From positions 3,534,001 through 3,598,000 of the forward strand of contig NZ_CP102770.1 of the NCBI RefSeq assembly GCF_038561935.1: a stretch of DNA of 64,000 bases, in the 5' to 3' direction. The stretch is from Myxococcus stipitatus (GTDB taxonomy: Bacteria; Myxococcota; Myxococcia; Myxococcales; Myxococcaceae). Both the position numbers and the translations under genes were made by a program. Under the pieces are notes generated by a model. It saw only the letters and a program-made list of their open reading frames with translations, made no database searches and was not told where the DNA came from. Positions 31,767 through 41,390 of the stretch are shown piece by piece; position 1 is the stretch's first letter, and each line of letters begins with the position of its first letter.

Positions 31767-32234
31767 ATGGAGACCTGGAACCAGTCGTCGGATTCGGCCC
31801 GCAGTCACACGCCGGTGATGGTGAACCGGCGCATCGACGAGCATGTGGAAGCGTGCGTGCGGCACATGGCGACGCGTGCGGACCGCCCTGAGATGAGTCG
31901 CTACCTCCAGCGCCTGGAGCGCGAGTGGGACCTCAACCGCGCCGTCATGGTGGCGACGGCGGCGCTGGGGGCGCTGGGGCTGTTGCTCGGCAAGAAGGAT
32001 GGCGGCCGGTGGCGCGTGCTCAGCGGCGTCGCGGCCGCGGCCCTCCTCCAACACGGCGTCTTCGGCTTCGGGCCCTTGTCCGGTCCCCTGCGCGCGCTAG
32101 GCGTCCGCACGCGCCGGGAGATCGACCTGGAGAAGTTCGCCATCAAGGCGCTGCGCGGTGACTTCGAGCGCATCCCCAACGACGGCGGCCCCATGGCCCG
32201 GGCCAACGCGGCGCTGGTGGCCGCGCAGTCCTGA
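31767..32234 (+). CDS. DUF2892 (YgaP-like) membrane protein
   Basis: A 155-residue protein. The N-terminal ~65 residues are hydrophilic with conserved charged helices, then two hydrophobic segments ('MVATAALGALGLLL' and 'RVLSGVAAAALLQHGVFGFGP') typical of DUF2892, a small inner-membrane module found alone or fused to rhodaneses. A basic C-terminal tail follows. ATG 31767 has GAGGGAG nine bases upstream. It converges on the peptidase-propeller gene, with a strong hairpin between the two. The function is unknown. Confidence 0.7.
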   Translation: METWNQSSDSARSHTPVMVNRRIDEHVEACVRHMATRADRPEMSRYLQRLEREWDLNRAVMVATAALGALGLLLGKKDGGRWRVLSGVAAAALLQHGVFGFGPLSGPLRALGVRTRREIDLEKFAIKALRGDFERIPNDGGPMARANAALVAAQS

Positions 32235-32243
32235 GGTGATGCG

Positions 32244-32276
32244 GCCCCCGCTCGCCCGGAAGGTGGGAGCGGGGGC
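32244..32276. terminator. Bidirectional hairpin terminator
   Basis: A 10-bp perfect GC stem (32244-32253 with 32267-32276) between two convergent genes, able to act for both transcripts. The T-tract is lacking on both sides. Confidence 0.6.
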
Positions 32277-32288
32277 GTCCTCGAGTCC

Positions 32289-35200
32289 TCAGTGCCGAGG
32301 CGCGGTGTAGCCACCGCCCACGGCGGGCACCAACGCGGGAGACGCGGGCTGGGGCGCGCTGTTGTTCGCCGCGCCCGTGTTCGCCTGGTCGAAGAAGCCG
32401 TTGAGCCCGGCGATGCCCAGCGAGAAGTTCGTCACCCAGCCCGAGTCGGGCTTGCCCGCCTTCGCGCCGATGTCGAGCGGCCGCGCGAAGTGCAGCCGCA
32501 TCAGCAAGGGCCCCAGCGCCACGTTCACGCCGACGGCGGCGTCCAGCACACGGTGGTTCCACAAATCCCGCGAGCTGTTGCCCACGCCACCCACGTCGAT
32601 GCCGGCCACGGCCTCCAGGTCGCTGAGGAAGGCCACGCGGATGATGTCATTGAGTGGCAGCTGCAATTCCAGTGTGGAGTAGGCGAAGTGCCGTCCGAGC
32701 AGCCACCGCTCGTCGCCGAAGTTCACGCCGCGCAGGGTGTCGAACGAGGACAGGAAGTAGGAGCGCGCGTAGCGTCCCCCCAGCGTCGTGCCGGCGCCGC
32801 CGCGCAGGAACAGGTTCGTGCGGCCGTAGATGGGGAAGTAGCGCTCCGCGTCCAGGCGGAAGTTGCCGTAGGCCTGGTCATCGAAGGGCTGGGCACCCAA
32901 CGTGGTCTCCAGGAGCACGGAGCTGCCGGACAGGGGGCCGGTGGCGTAGTGGTACTTGAGGCTGTCGTAGCCGATCTGCCCGCTCAACTCCATCTGGAAG
33001 CGGATGGCCTTGTTCTTCGCGTTCCACACCGACAGCAGCTCGCGGTTCGCCTCGTTGCGGTCGGGGAAGAACAGGTAGAACTCGGTCGGGTCGTCCAGGA
33101 AGTACTTGGTGCCGCCCAGGCTCAGGTCCGCCTGCACGAAGAGGAAGGTGCTCAGCGGGTAGCGCAGGCTGCCGACGGCGCCGAAGTACCGCTCCGCGGA
33201 CGTGAAGAAGACGGGCAGGTCGTCGAAGGTCTGGTCCACGCGGAAGCGCAGCGACTGGAACAAGCCGCCGCCCTTCGTCGTGCGTCCCTCGTCGTTGATG
33301 TAGAGCAGGTAGCCGTCCGTCAGGTCGAAGCTGCCGTACACCGCCAGGGTGAGGATGAACTGGTGGTCGCGCATCTTGTCGCTCGCCGCCGCGAAGAGCT
33401 GGCCGACGAAGCCGCCGCCGCCCGCGCCCGCGAAGCCGAAGATGGGACCGAACTCCAGGTTCTGGCGGGCGAAGGGCTGGTAGGCCAGGGCATCCGTCAG
33501 GGGCCGCACCGCCAGCGGGTTGGGCGGCTCGGGCGGAGGCTCCGGGGCCACGTCGAGCGCCAGCATGCGCGGAGGCCGGAGCACCGCGGGTTTGCGCTCA
33601 CCCGACACGTGGAAGAGCATCCACAGGCTGCCCTCGGGGCCTGGGCCCGGCTCGAACACGCCCGTGGTCAGGTCCGTGCGGCGGACGATGCGGCCGTCGG
33701 CCATGAGCTCGTGCAGGTCCGAGCTGCTGTTGTTGAACGCGGTGAAGAACACACGTCCGTCCGACAGCGCGAGGGGGTCCGCGTGGTCTCGCTCCTCGCT
33801 CGTCAGACGCTCCACCTGGCGGGGCGCGTCCAGCTTCACGCGGAAGAGGTTGAACTTGCGGTGGGACGTGGCGTCGGACGAGAAGATGATGCCCGCGGGA
33901 CCCCAGGTGACCTGCCGCTCCGAGAACACGTCATCGGTGAGCTGCAGCGGCTTGGCGTCCGTGCCCGCCTCCAGGTCGATGACGTACACGTCGCGCAGGC
34001 CGTCATCCTTGATGCCGATGAAGGCCACGTAGCGGCCGTCCGGAGACATGGCCGGTGAGTACGCCGCCAGCAGGCCGTGCTTGTCGATGCGGTACGTCTT
34101 GCGCCCGCCCAGCGACAGCTCCACCTGGGTGCCCACCTCGCGGTCGATGCCGGTGCGGATGGGGTTGCGGCGCACGAGCACGTCCTGGGCGCGCTTCTCC
34201 ACGGTGTGCTTGTAGTCCTGCACGTAGATGACGTCGCGCCCGGTGACCTCGGCGATGAAGGCCAGCTTGTCCGGCGACAGCGCGAAGCTGCGGCCGGAGA
34301 TGGGGTGCAGCGACTCCATGCCGGGCACGCCGTCACCGGCGACCTTCAGCGACTTGTCCGCGTCGCGAGGGTCCATCAGGTACAGCCGGCTCTCACCCGT
34401 CTCCGGGACGATGGTGCGCACCGCGAGCACCGTGCCGTCCGGCGAGCTGCTCATCGCGGTGATGTAGCCCGGCGCCTTGTCGAGCAGGTCCAGCGCGGGC
34501 GAGGACTGCTCCGAGCTGAGATACGTCTTGTAGGCGCGGCGCTTCAGCCAGTTCTCGAAGCGCGCGGACAGCCGCTTCGGGTCATCGCCCGTCAGCCGCT
34601 CCAGCAGCTCCTCGAACTTGAGCGCCGGCGAGTCCTTGGAGCCACCCGCCAGCCGAGGAGACTCCTCGAGCACGCGCTGGATGAAGCCCTTGCCGTACTC
34701 CTCCTCGAGGAAGGCCACGCGCACCTGGCCCACCTTGTAGATCCACAGGTAGCCGTAGGGCCCGGGCGAGAAGAAGTCGAGGAAGGCGTAGCCCTTGTAG
34801 AGGTCCGGGTTGACGAGCAGGTCCCGCACCAGCATCTCCGCCTCGGGGTCCATGCCCCGCTTGGCGTAGAACTCGGCGATACCTTCGATGAACCACAGCG
34901 GAATCGCCTGGAGCGGATCTCCAAACACCTTGGCCTGCTCCGCCACGGTGCGCGTCTTCTGGATGGTGAACTGGTGCGCCAGCTCGTGGGTGCTGATCTC
35001 CTCGAAGAGCCGGTGGTCGCCCAGGTACGGAAGTGTCAGCTTCAGGTCCTCGGTGCTGGTCACACCCAGCGTTCCCTCGGAAAGAGGGAAGAGGTTGGTC
35101 TGCAGGAACTCCTGGTAGCTGCTGTAGAGGATGTAGGGGAAGGTCTCCGTGGGGACGTACTGAAAGGTGTCCACCAGGTACCGGTAGGCTTCCTCGATGA

Positions 35201-35798
35201 GGGGCGCGGCGCGCTCGGCGACCATGCGCTCGCGCTCGTAGAAGTAGAAGCGCACGCCGCCGGCCTTGGCGCCCAGCGACTTCGCATAGGTGTAGTTGAA
35301 GCCGCCGTCCGGCGAGCCGCCGTCGGGCGCGGCGCCGAACACGCTCCCGGAGAGGGAGGGCGTGGGCCCGCCGTCCTCGGCGCCGGGGCCGCTCGCGGCG
35401 ACGCCCGTGGCGGGGGGCCCCGAGTCCTCGCCGCTGGTGGCCACCACGCCCGCATCGGGCGTCCCGGCGTCGTCGGCTCCCGCGAGCTGCGGGGTCGGGC
35501 TGGGGGACAGGGTGGGGGAGGAGCCCGCGGGCGCCTCGGCCTGCACGGTGGGCGGCGCGGTGGGGGGCGTGGAGACATCCCCGGGCGCGGCGGGAGGCTG
35601 GTCGTGAGCCGTCCTTTCCGGAGGCTTGGCGACGCCGGTGGCATCGGGGCCGACAAGGATGTCGACATGCCGCCACTCGAACTCGAAGCTGTTCACGGGC
35701 GTCTTGCCTGGGCGGCGAGGCACGACGAAGACCTGAGCCAGCGCCAGCTCGGGCAGGAGCAGCGCCAGCGCGGCGGCGGCGAGGAGACGGGGGTTCAC
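32289..35798 (-). CDS. Secreted peptidase-MA / beta-propeller / barrel protein
   Basis: A 1169-residue protein in four parts. A signal peptide ('LLAAAALALLLPELALAQ') leads into a Pro/Ala/Asp low-complexity linker (about residues 55-160). A gluzincin peptidase-MA domain has 'STHELAHQFTIQ' and the downstream Glu in 'WFIEGIAEFYAKRG'. Next comes a TolB-like propeller with PD40 blades such as 'MSPDGRYVAFIGI' and 'SSPDGTVLAVRT' (about 470-800). The C-terminal ~380 residues form a likely outer-membrane barrel. GTG 35798 was chosen for its signal peptide and AAGAGGTGA upstream. The architecture suggests a surface-anchored metalloprotease; the partner is unknown. Confidence 0.8.
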   Translation of the reverse strand: MNPRLLAAAALALLLPELALAQVFVVPRRPGKTPVNSFEFEWRHVDILVGPDATGVAKPPERTAHDQPPAAPGDVSTPPTAPPTVQAEAPAGSSPTLSPSPTPQLAGADDAGTPDAGVVATSGEDSGPPATGVAASGPGAEDGGPTPSLSGSVFGAAPDGGSPDGGFNYTYAKSLGAKAGGVRFYFYERERMVAERAAPLIEEAYRYLVDTFQYVPTETFPYILYSSYQEFLQTNLFPLSEGTLGVTSTEDLKLTLPYLGDHRLFEEISTHELAHQFTIQKTRTVAEQAKVFGDPLQAIPLWFIEGIAEFYAKRGMDPEAEMLVRDLLVNPDLYKGYAFLDFFSPGPYGYLWIYKVGQVRVAFLEEEYGKGFIQRVLEESPRLAGGSKDSPALKFEELLERLTGDDPKRLSARFENWLKRRAYKTYLSSEQSSPALDLLDKAPGYITAMSSSPDGTVLAVRTIVPETGESRLYLMDPRDADKSLKVAGDGVPGMESLHPISGRSFALSPDKLAFIAEVTGRDVIYVQDYKHTVEKRAQDVLVRRNPIRTGIDREVGTQVELSLGGRKTYRIDKHGLLAAYSPAMSPDGRYVAFIGIKDDGLRDVYVIDLEAGTDAKPLQLTDDVFSERQVTWGPAGIIFSSDATSHRKFNLFRVKLDAPRQVERLTSEERDHADPLALSDGRVFFTAFNNSSSDLHELMADGRIVRRTDLTTGVFEPGPGPEGSLWMLFHVSGERKPAVLRPPRMLALDVAPEPPPEPPNPLAVRPLTDALAYQPFARQNLEFGPIFGFAGAGGGGFVGQLFAAASDKMRDHQFILTLAVYGSFDLTDGYLLYINDEGRTTKGGGLFQSLRFRVDQTFDDLPVFFTSAERYFGAVGSLRYPLSTFLFVQADLSLGGTKYFLDDPTEFYLFFPDRNEANRELLSVWNAKNKAIRFQMELSGQIGYDSLKYHYATGPLSGSSVLLETTLGAQPFDDQAYGNFRLDAERYFPIYGRTNLFLRGGAGTTLGGRYARSYFLSSFDTLRGVNFGDERWLLGRHFAYSTLELQLPLNDIIRVAFLSDLEAVAGIDVGGVGNSSRDLWNHRVLDAAVGVNVALGPLLMRLHFARPLDIGAKAGKPDSGWVTNFSLGIAGLNGFFDQANTGAANNSAPQPASPALVPAVGGGYTAPRH

Positions 35799-35986
35799 GA
35801 AGGTCACCTCTTGGGTGGGGTACTGACGAGACAGGTGCTTTCTAGGAGGCTCGCTCTCGAAGCTGAGCCTATACAAGCGTCTCGTGGAAATCCTTGGGTT
35901 TACTTGCCTGGCGGTGGGAGTTGGCGCTGGGGAGGGTTGCGCGTAGTGCTTTTGTTGAATGCCAACGCCCGATATGGATACGGGCC

Positions 35987-37429
35987 ATGAGACGCTTCTA
36001 CCTACTGAGCAGCACGCTGGTCCTCGCCCTGGGTTGCGGCAAGGACGACAACTCCAAGAACAAGGCGGAGTGTCATCTTGCCGCCATCAACCTGTCGGCC
36101 TGTCAGCGTTCGACGCTCGCGCAGGTGCAGCGCTCGGGTGTGTGGAACGTCAACGTCGACTTGAACGACGGGACGGGCTCCGCCGGCGCGCTGCGGATGA
36201 CGGGCGGCGCCGGGCCGCTCATGTTCAACATGCCGGTGACGGAGCAGGAGTCCAACGAGGACACGCTCTACCTGGCGTCGGAGAGCCTGGACACCTTCAA
36301 CCGGAAGGTGCGCTTCGCGCTCGCCGGGTGTGAAGGGACCGCGCCGGACAAGATGCGGGGCAAGTTCCGTCGGTGCGTGGACGGCGAGCTGGATCTGGAG
36401 GGCACGTTCAGCGCGGCGCGGCTCGGGCGGCGCGCGAATGAGGCCGAGGCGTCGGGGCTGGAGCTGGTGAAGGAGATCGCGCTGCCGCGCGGTTCCGCGT
36501 CGGAGCTGGCGGTGGTGGGCGGCTACGCCTACGTCCCCGCGGGCAAGGAAGGGCTCTTCGTCTACGACGTGCGCAATCCCGCCGAGGCGAGGAAGGTGGG
36601 CGAGTACAAGCCGTCGGATGACACCTACTTCGACGTGGCGGCGTCGGGGACGCTGCTCTACGTGGCGAGCCAGAAGAGCGGCCTGGTCATCTACAGCGTC
36701 GAGGACCCGGCGAACCCCAAGCCCCTGCGCTCGCTGACGCAGCCGTCGGTGGTGTTCGAGACGCTGTCGGTGGAGGGCAACTTCCTGGTGGCGGGCTCGC
36801 CCTCGCCCAACGGAGAGATCCTGGTCTTCGAATTGACGAATCCGGCGGAGCCGAAGCTGGCGGACCGCTACTTCGTCGAGGGCGCCGAGCCGAGCGCCAG
36901 CGAGGTTCCCCGTGAGGTGAAGGTCTTCGGTGACCGGCTGTACGCGAGCATGTGGACGTTCGGCCTCACGGTGTCGGACTTCACGAAGCCGTCGGACCCG
37001 AAGCTGTTGGGCCGCTACAGCGGCGCTCCGTCGCGCGGGTTGGCGGTGGGCAACGTGGGGGGCCGCCTGCTGGCGTTCTCGGGCGGCGAGGACTGGGGTG
37101 CGTACCTGAGCGTGCTGGACGTGGTGAACCCCGCGAACATCCTCCAGGTGGGGACGTTCCGGCTCCGGGATGAGGTCTCCATCCGCGCGATGGCGCTGTC
37201 GGGGTCCAAGCTCTACGTCGCGTACTACCAGGATGGTCTGCGGGTCCTGGACGTGAGCAACCCGGGCGACGTGCGTCAGCTGGCCTACTACAACACGTGG
37301 CGCGAGACCGACGCCAACCGCGGAGGCTCGTTCTTCGAGGGCCTCACCAACGTGGTGGTGCCGGGCGATGGGTACATCTACGCGACGGAGTCGTCGCGTG
37401 GCCTGCTCATCTTCCGCGAGACGAACTGA
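35987..37429 (+). CDS. LVIVD-repeat beta-propeller lipoprotein
   Basis: A 480-residue lipoprotein (lipobox 'LALGC', Cys near residue 17). The first ~150 mature residues are unassigned with four Cys. From about residue 165 a propeller is built of LVIVD-type repeats, each with the pattern V-x-D-x-x-N-P-x-x-P: 'FVYDVRNPAEARKVG', 'VIYSVEDPANPKPLR', 'LVFELTNPAEPKLAD', 'TVSDFTKPSDPKLLG', 'SVLDVVNPANILQVG' and 'RVLDVSNPGDVRQLA'. Such propellers act in cell-surface binding. ATG 35987 begins the signal peptide. A strong hairpin follows the gene. Confidence 0.82.
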   Translation: MRRFYLLSSTLVLALGCGKDDNSKNKAECHLAAINLSACQRSTLAQVQRSGVWNVNVDLNDGTGSAGALRMTGGAGPLMFNMPVTEQESNEDTLYLASESLDTFNRKVRFALAGCEGTAPDKMRGKFRRCVDGELDLEGTFSAARLGRRANEAEASGLELVKEIALPRGSASELAVVGGYAYVPAGKEGLFVYDVRNPAEARKVGEYKPSDDTYFDVAASGTLLYVASQKSGLVIYSVEDPANPKPLRSLTQPSVVFETLSVEGNFLVAGSPSPNGEILVFELTNPAEPKLADRYFVEGAEPSASEVPREVKVFGDRLYASMWTFGLTVSDFTKPSDPKLLGRYSGAPSRGLAVGNVGGRLLAFSGGEDWGAYLSVLDVVNPANILQVGTFRLRDEVSIRAMALSGSKLYVAYYQDGLRVLDVSNPGDVRQLAYYNTWRETDANRGGSFFEGLTNVVVPGDGYIYATESSRGLLIFRETN

Positions 37430-37441
37430 CGTGGGACTCGT

Positions 37442-37467
37442 GAGGCGCCTCGCCTTCGAGGCGCCTC
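37442..37467. terminator. Strong bidirectional terminator hairpin
   Basis: An 11-bp perfect stem (37442-37452 with 37457-37467) and a 4-nt loop, placed between two convergent genes. Each arm contains the palindrome GAGGCGCCTC, so cruciform formation is also possible. Confidence 0.7.
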
Positions 37468-37495
37468 GCTGAGACTCGAGACGTGACGCAACACC

Positions 37496-38818
37496 TCATG
37501 GCGTGAGCAGCGAGTTGCCCGTGCCAGAGCGCCCCAGGCTGGCACCGCGCGCGAGGCTGAGCTCCATGCCCGCATCCTGGAGGGCGACCCGCGCGGCGTA
37601 GGTGTCACTGCGCGCCGCCGCGTCGCGAGCCAGGTTGATGAGCGCGCGTGCGCGTTCCGCATGGACGGTGACGTTGCCTTGCCCGAACTCCGAGGCGCTG
37701 GCGCGGATGTCCGCGAAGGCGCTGTCGGCGTAGTCCAGGGCGTTGTCGACATCGTTGTCGCCCTGTTGCAGCGCCGCGTCCGCCGCGAGCATCCACTCCC
37801 CAGCGCTCTGCAACATCGAGAGGCGCTGCTGGCGGGACTGCTCGGTCTCGACGGCGCGGTTTCCGAACGTGTCGACCTGCTCCTGCGTGGCTTGAGCATT
37901 CTGCTCAATCGCGTCATCCCGCGCGCTGAGCTCTGTTTCGAGCTGGTTGACGCGCTGGCGGAGTTGCTCCACTTCCGCGGCACTCGCTTGGGGAGGGGGC
38001 GCCGCGGGCTGTGTCGTCTCCGGACCGGGCGCGGCTCCCGTGGGTGCATCAGTCCCCGCTGTCACATTCCCAGGGGCCTGCTGCTGAGGTTGCGTTGTGC
38101 CCGACGCGGCGCCGGACAGGTTCTCGGATGTGCCTGCTCCACCCGTGCCGGAGGTCGTCCCAGGTGGACTCGTGGGAGCTTCACTCGTGCCGGACGACAG
38201 CTCCTCCGTGGGAGTCGTCGAGCTGCTCATCCCCGAGCCGCCCGAGGCCTGTGGGCTGCCGGCCTGTTCCTCCGCCGTCGGGCCGAAGCCGCCCAGCGTG
38301 TCCTGTGCGGCTTCGCTCACACCCGAGCCGCCCGTCGCTGGCGATTCCGACGGCTGCGCGGGTTGTGGGGTGGCGCCGCTCGAGCCCGAGCCACCCACTC
38401 CTGGCGCTTGGGTGTCCGAGGCTGTTCCAGCCGGGGGTGTCTGAGCCGTGCCCTGGGGTCCGGCTTCCTCCGACTCCTCTGGTTCGGGAATGGGGGCGGG
38501 GATGGGTTGATAACGCTGATACGTCTCGTGGATGGCGACATCGCCCGAGCTCGCCGGGGCCTGGCCATCCGGGAGGGCGGGCGTGATTTCAAAGCCTCCC
38601 CCATACGAGCCCGAGGCAGGGCTCGCGCCTCCGGGCATCTGCTGGATGACGAAGTTGGGAGGCAGCCAGGCGCCCTCCGCCTCCTCGGCGGCCTGCTCGT
38701 TGGAGTCCCGCAGGGCGCGTGCGGAGTCGTCCCGGACCGACGGGTCCAAGGGCGAAGGGTACTCGCTGCTGACTTGCGCCAGGCTCAAGCTGGCGACGAT
38801 GGCGATCCACGGGTGCAT
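37496..38818 (-). CDS. Secreted low-complexity protein
   Basis: A 440-residue protein with a short signal-like N-terminus ('WIAIVASLSLAQ') but no recognised catalytic domain. Residues about 75-280 are rich in Gly, Ser, Thr, Pro and Ala with repeated 'GGSG' and 'GTSE' units and are probably disordered. A coiled coil follows ('EVEQLRQRVNQLETELSAR', about 285-340), then a helical C-terminal domain (about 345-440) with 'RARALINLARDAAARSD', which recalls DUF4398-type helical bundles. It is probably periplasmic or envelope-associated. It is flanked by terminators, so it is monocistronic. Confidence 0.6.
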   Translation of the reverse strand: MHPWIAIVASLSLAQVSSEYPSPLDPSVRDDSARALRDSNEQAAEEAEGAWLPPNFVIQQMPGGASPASGSYGGGFEITPALPDGQAPASSGDVAIHETYQRYQPIPAPIPEPEESEEAGPQGTAQTPPAGTASDTQAPGVGGSGSSGATPQPAQPSESPATGGSGVSEAAQDTLGGFGPTAEEQAGSPQASGGSGMSSSTTPTEELSSGTSEAPTSPPGTTSGTGGAGTSENLSGAASGTTQPQQQAPGNVTAGTDAPTGAAPGPETTQPAAPPPQASAAEVEQLRQRVNQLETELSARDDAIEQNAQATQEQVDTFGNRAVETEQSRQQRLSMLQSAGEWMLAADAALQQGDNDVDNALDYADSAFADIRASASEFGQGNVTVHAERARALINLARDAAARSDTYAARVALQDAGMELSLARGASLGRSGTGNSLLTP

Positions 38819-38924
38819 GCACCCAGGATGTCCACGGGATGAACCTTCCAGCAGCTCACGGAGTCGCAGAGGCCTCGCCCGCCCGCTCGCTGGACACCCG
38901 GTCTCCTCCTCCCTGGAAATACAA

Positions 38925-38956
38925 GGGACCGCGCCCCCGAGTGACGGGACGCGGTC
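38925..38956 (-). terminator. Terminator at the end of the export operon
   Basis: An 8-bp GC stem (38925-38932 with 38949-38956) extended by inner CCCG/CGGG pairs. Read on the minus strand it is followed by CTTGTATTT. It lies 30 bp after the barrel-gene stop, closing the operon that starts near 46.1 kb. Confidence 0.65.
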
Positions 38957-38986
38957 CTGGACGCATCGAGGAAGGTGAAGTGAGTC

Positions 38987-40606
38987 CTAGAGGCTGATGC
39001 GCAGGCCCACGCCCAGCTCGAAGGTGGGGGCCGGAATCGTGAAGGCCTTGATGGTCTCTCCGTTGAGGTCGAACTCCGGCACGGAGAAGCCCATGCGGAA
39101 CTCACCGCCCTTGTGGCCGTAGTGGACGGCGCCGTACGCCTCCATCGTCAGGTAGCTGAGCGCGCGGTGAGTCACGTTGAGCCGGCTGATGTACGACTTG
39201 TCCGAGAGGTTCCCGAGCGTGAACAGGTTGATGGACGTGCGCTCGAGCGGACCGGGGTCGTTGAGGAACAGGTACGCGGACGTGTAGTGCTGGCCCATGT
39301 ACAGCGGCTGGAAGGCGTCCTGCACGATGAGGTAGGGGTAGCCCAGCGAACTCGTGTAGCCGGTGGAGTTGTAGAAGTACTCCACGCCAATCACCGCCAG
39401 GTCATTGTCGCCGTATCCGAAGCTGTAGTTGGCGCCCGCCGTCACCTGGGGCGTGAGGCCAGAGGGGACATAGGTCTCCACCTGCGCCCTGCCATGGATG
39501 ATGTCGTCCAAGGACGAGCCTTCGGGGAGCCGGTACAGCGGACGCTCCGTGCCCTTCTTGAGTCCCACCTCGCCGTAGACATCGATGGGGCCCAGGGCCG
39601 AGGACACGTCGAACCCGAAGCGGGGCTTGCGGCCACGTTGAGCCACGGCGCTGAGGGCCATCTCCGCGGGGCCCACGACGACCTCGGCGCGCAGTGCTCC
39701 ACCGATGCGGCTGAGCCGGTTGACCGGGCCCGCGCTTGCCACGGTGGGGATGCCGCCGGTGTTGTCGAGCAGGGCGCCCGCGTCGGTGCCCAGGTCATCC
39801 ATCACCGCGATGCCGTAGAAGTTCCAGCCCTTCGACTCCCAGGGGACATGGACCTTCACCATGGACACGCCGGTGCGCAGGTCCACGAAGGCCAGCGGAT
39901 TGCGCCGCTGCGGTGACAGGAAGTCGGTGGGGTTCCAGATCTGCGCCGAGCCCCACTTCACGTGCTGCTTGCCGATGGTGAAGAACACCGTCCGGTCGAA
40001 GTCGAAGCGGAGCCAGGCCTGGTCCAGCAGCACGCGGGGGTTGGGGGGCGCATTGGCGTCCGTCGCCGTGGCCACGGTGGGGTCGTAGCTCAACCGCCCC
40101 ACCACGAACCCGCGCAGCCGCTCCATGGGCCGGGCATCGAAGTACCCGTCCACCAGCGTGGGCGCGGCGAACGACGTGTTGCCGAACGACGTGCCTTCCG
40201 TCGCGGCCGCGAAGCCGCGCAGGTAGAACTGCCCGCCAATCTGCAGCGGGTCGTTCACCGCCTCGTCGGAGTCGAAGGCACTGCGAGTCCCCGGCCCCGA
40301 CAGGGCGTTTCCATCCCGGTCCCCTGGTTCCGGAGGCGCCTCCGTCAGCGAGGGCTGCCGCTCCACCGCATCGCCCGTGTTGCTGGCGTCGGCGTTCGCG
40401 GACGGCGCGGGCTCCTCGCCGAACAGCGCGTCCTCACTGGGGCGGTCCGACGACGGCGCCGTCGTCGGAGTGTCCGCCTGAGCGGGCTTCTCATCGCCTC
40501 CGCCGAACAGCGAGTTCTCATCCGGCCGCTCGGACTGACCGAGCGCGGCGGTGCCGGCGAGGGCCACGGTCAGCGCCGTGGCCACGGTGAGCGTGCGCGA
40601 GTTCAT
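38987..40606 (-). CDS. Outer-membrane barrel protein of the export operon
   Basis: A 539-residue protein. A signal peptide ('VATALTVALAGTAALGQ') is followed by an acidic, Asp/Glu/Pro-rich region of about 100 residues with a repeated 'E-D/N-(A/S)-LFG' element ('ENSLFGGGD', 'EDALFGEEP'). The remaining ~400 residues look like a porin-type barrel with aromatic girdles, including 'FTIGKQHVKWGSAQIWNPTDF', and end in a strand-like 'FELGVGLRISL'. The ATG overlaps the upstream LolA-like gene's stop (ATGA), so they are coupled. A role as the outer-membrane exit of this ABC system is inferred from position. Confidence 0.7.
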   Translation of the reverse strand: MNSRTLTVATALTVALAGTAALGQSERPDENSLFGGGDEKPAQADTPTTAPSSDRPSEDALFGEEPAPSANADASNTGDAVERQPSLTEAPPEPGDRDGNALSGPGTRSAFDSDEAVNDPLQIGGQFYLRGFAAATEGTSFGNTSFAAPTLVDGYFDARPMERLRGFVVGRLSYDPTVATATDANAPPNPRVLLDQAWLRFDFDRTVFFTIGKQHVKWGSAQIWNPTDFLSPQRRNPLAFVDLRTGVSMVKVHVPWESKGWNFYGIAVMDDLGTDAGALLDNTGGIPTVASAGPVNRLSRIGGALRAEVVVGPAEMALSAVAQRGRKPRFGFDVSSALGPIDVYGEVGLKKGTERPLYRLPEGSSLDDIIHGRAQVETYVPSGLTPQVTAGANYSFGYGDNDLAVIGVEYFYNSTGYTSSLGYPYLIVQDAFQPLYMGQHYTSAYLFLNDPGPLERTSINLFTLGNLSDKSYISRLNVTHRALSYLTMEAYGAVHYGHKGGEFRMGFSVPEFDLNGETIKAFTIPAPTFELGVGLRISL

Positions 40607-41385
40607 CGGCTCTTGCTCTCGAGCCACGCCTTGGTGAAGAGGTTTGCCTCCAGCGAGCGCAGGTCCACCGACTTGATGAGGACGATGGTGGAGTTGGCCT
40701 TCTCCACCTCGTCGTAGAAGCGGATCTCCTCGGGGTACCAGACGTCGGCGCCCTTGGACTCGCTGAAGACCTTCTTCCAGCGCGGGTAGAGCGCGGTGCG
40801 CATCAGGCGGCCGGACAGCGCGTACTCCTCGCGCTTGAGGATGTTGTTCGTGTCCTTGTCCACCCACAGCTTCACGACGGGGTAGGCCACGTCGATGTTG
40901 GGCTTCACCTTCAGGTTCAGCTTGTGGGCCGTGTACTTGCCCAGCTTGGCCTCGCCCTCGTAGGTCGGGTCGAACTCCTCGGCCAGACGGGACTCGTCGA
41001 AGTCGGCGCGGCGGCTGTCGGTGCCCGCGATGCGCTCGCGCTCCGTGCGCCGCTCCCACTTGCCCACGTTGGGGTCGTAGCTCCAGAGGTTCTTGTCCAG
41101 CCGCAGGTAGCCCTTGCCGGCCTCCGTCTTGGGCTTGCTGAAGAGGATCATCAGCTTGTCGTCGGCGTCGCGCCGGTAGACGAAGCCCTCGCGGACGTTG
41201 TCCGTTTTGTCCTTCTCCTTCTGCTCCAGGTAGATGTGCGCCTTGTAGTCGCCACCGTTGCGCTGCCGGTCGTCGATGACCGAGAGGATCTGCACCATGG
41301 CGGCTGGCTCGAGGGCCAGTGCCACGGGCGCGGACAGGAGGGCCACGGACACCGCCGCGGCGGACAGCAGATTCTTGAGGCTCAT
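40603..41385 (-). CDS. LolA-like outer-membrane lipoprotein-sorting protein
   Basis: A 260-residue secreted protein (signal 'LLSAAAVSVALLSAPVALA') of the LolA/LppX-like family annotated as outer membrane lipoprotein-sorting proteins. Motifs are 'LMILFSKPKTEAGKGYLRLDKNLWSYDPNVGKW' (read in parts) and 'LKVKPNIDVAYPVVKLWVDKDTN'. The fold is a half-barrel with a hydrophobic cavity that ferries lipids or lipoproteins through the periplasm. It lies five bases after the permease stop and overlaps the barrel gene by four, fitting a shuttle between permeases and outer membrane. Cargo unknown. Confidence 0.8.
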   Translation of the reverse strand: MSLKNLLSAAAVSVALLSAPVALALEPAAMVQILSVIDDRQRNGGDYKAHIYLEQKEKDKTDNVREGFVYRRDADDKLMILFSKPKTEAGKGYLRLDKNLWSYDPNVGKWERRTERERIAGTDSRRADFDESRLAEEFDPTYEGEAKLGKYTAHKLNLKVKPNIDVAYPVVKLWVDKDTNNILKREEYALSGRLMRTALYPRWKKVFSESKGADVWYPEEIRFYDEVEKANSTIVLIKSVDLRSLEANLFTKAWLESKSR

Positions 41386-41390
41386 GGATA

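Noticed and set aside
38987-41059. A single 690-residue protein on the minus strand
   Set aside because: Its first ~150 codons are a shadow of the LolA-like gene; the real protein starts at 40606 with a signal peptide and an ATGA overlap.
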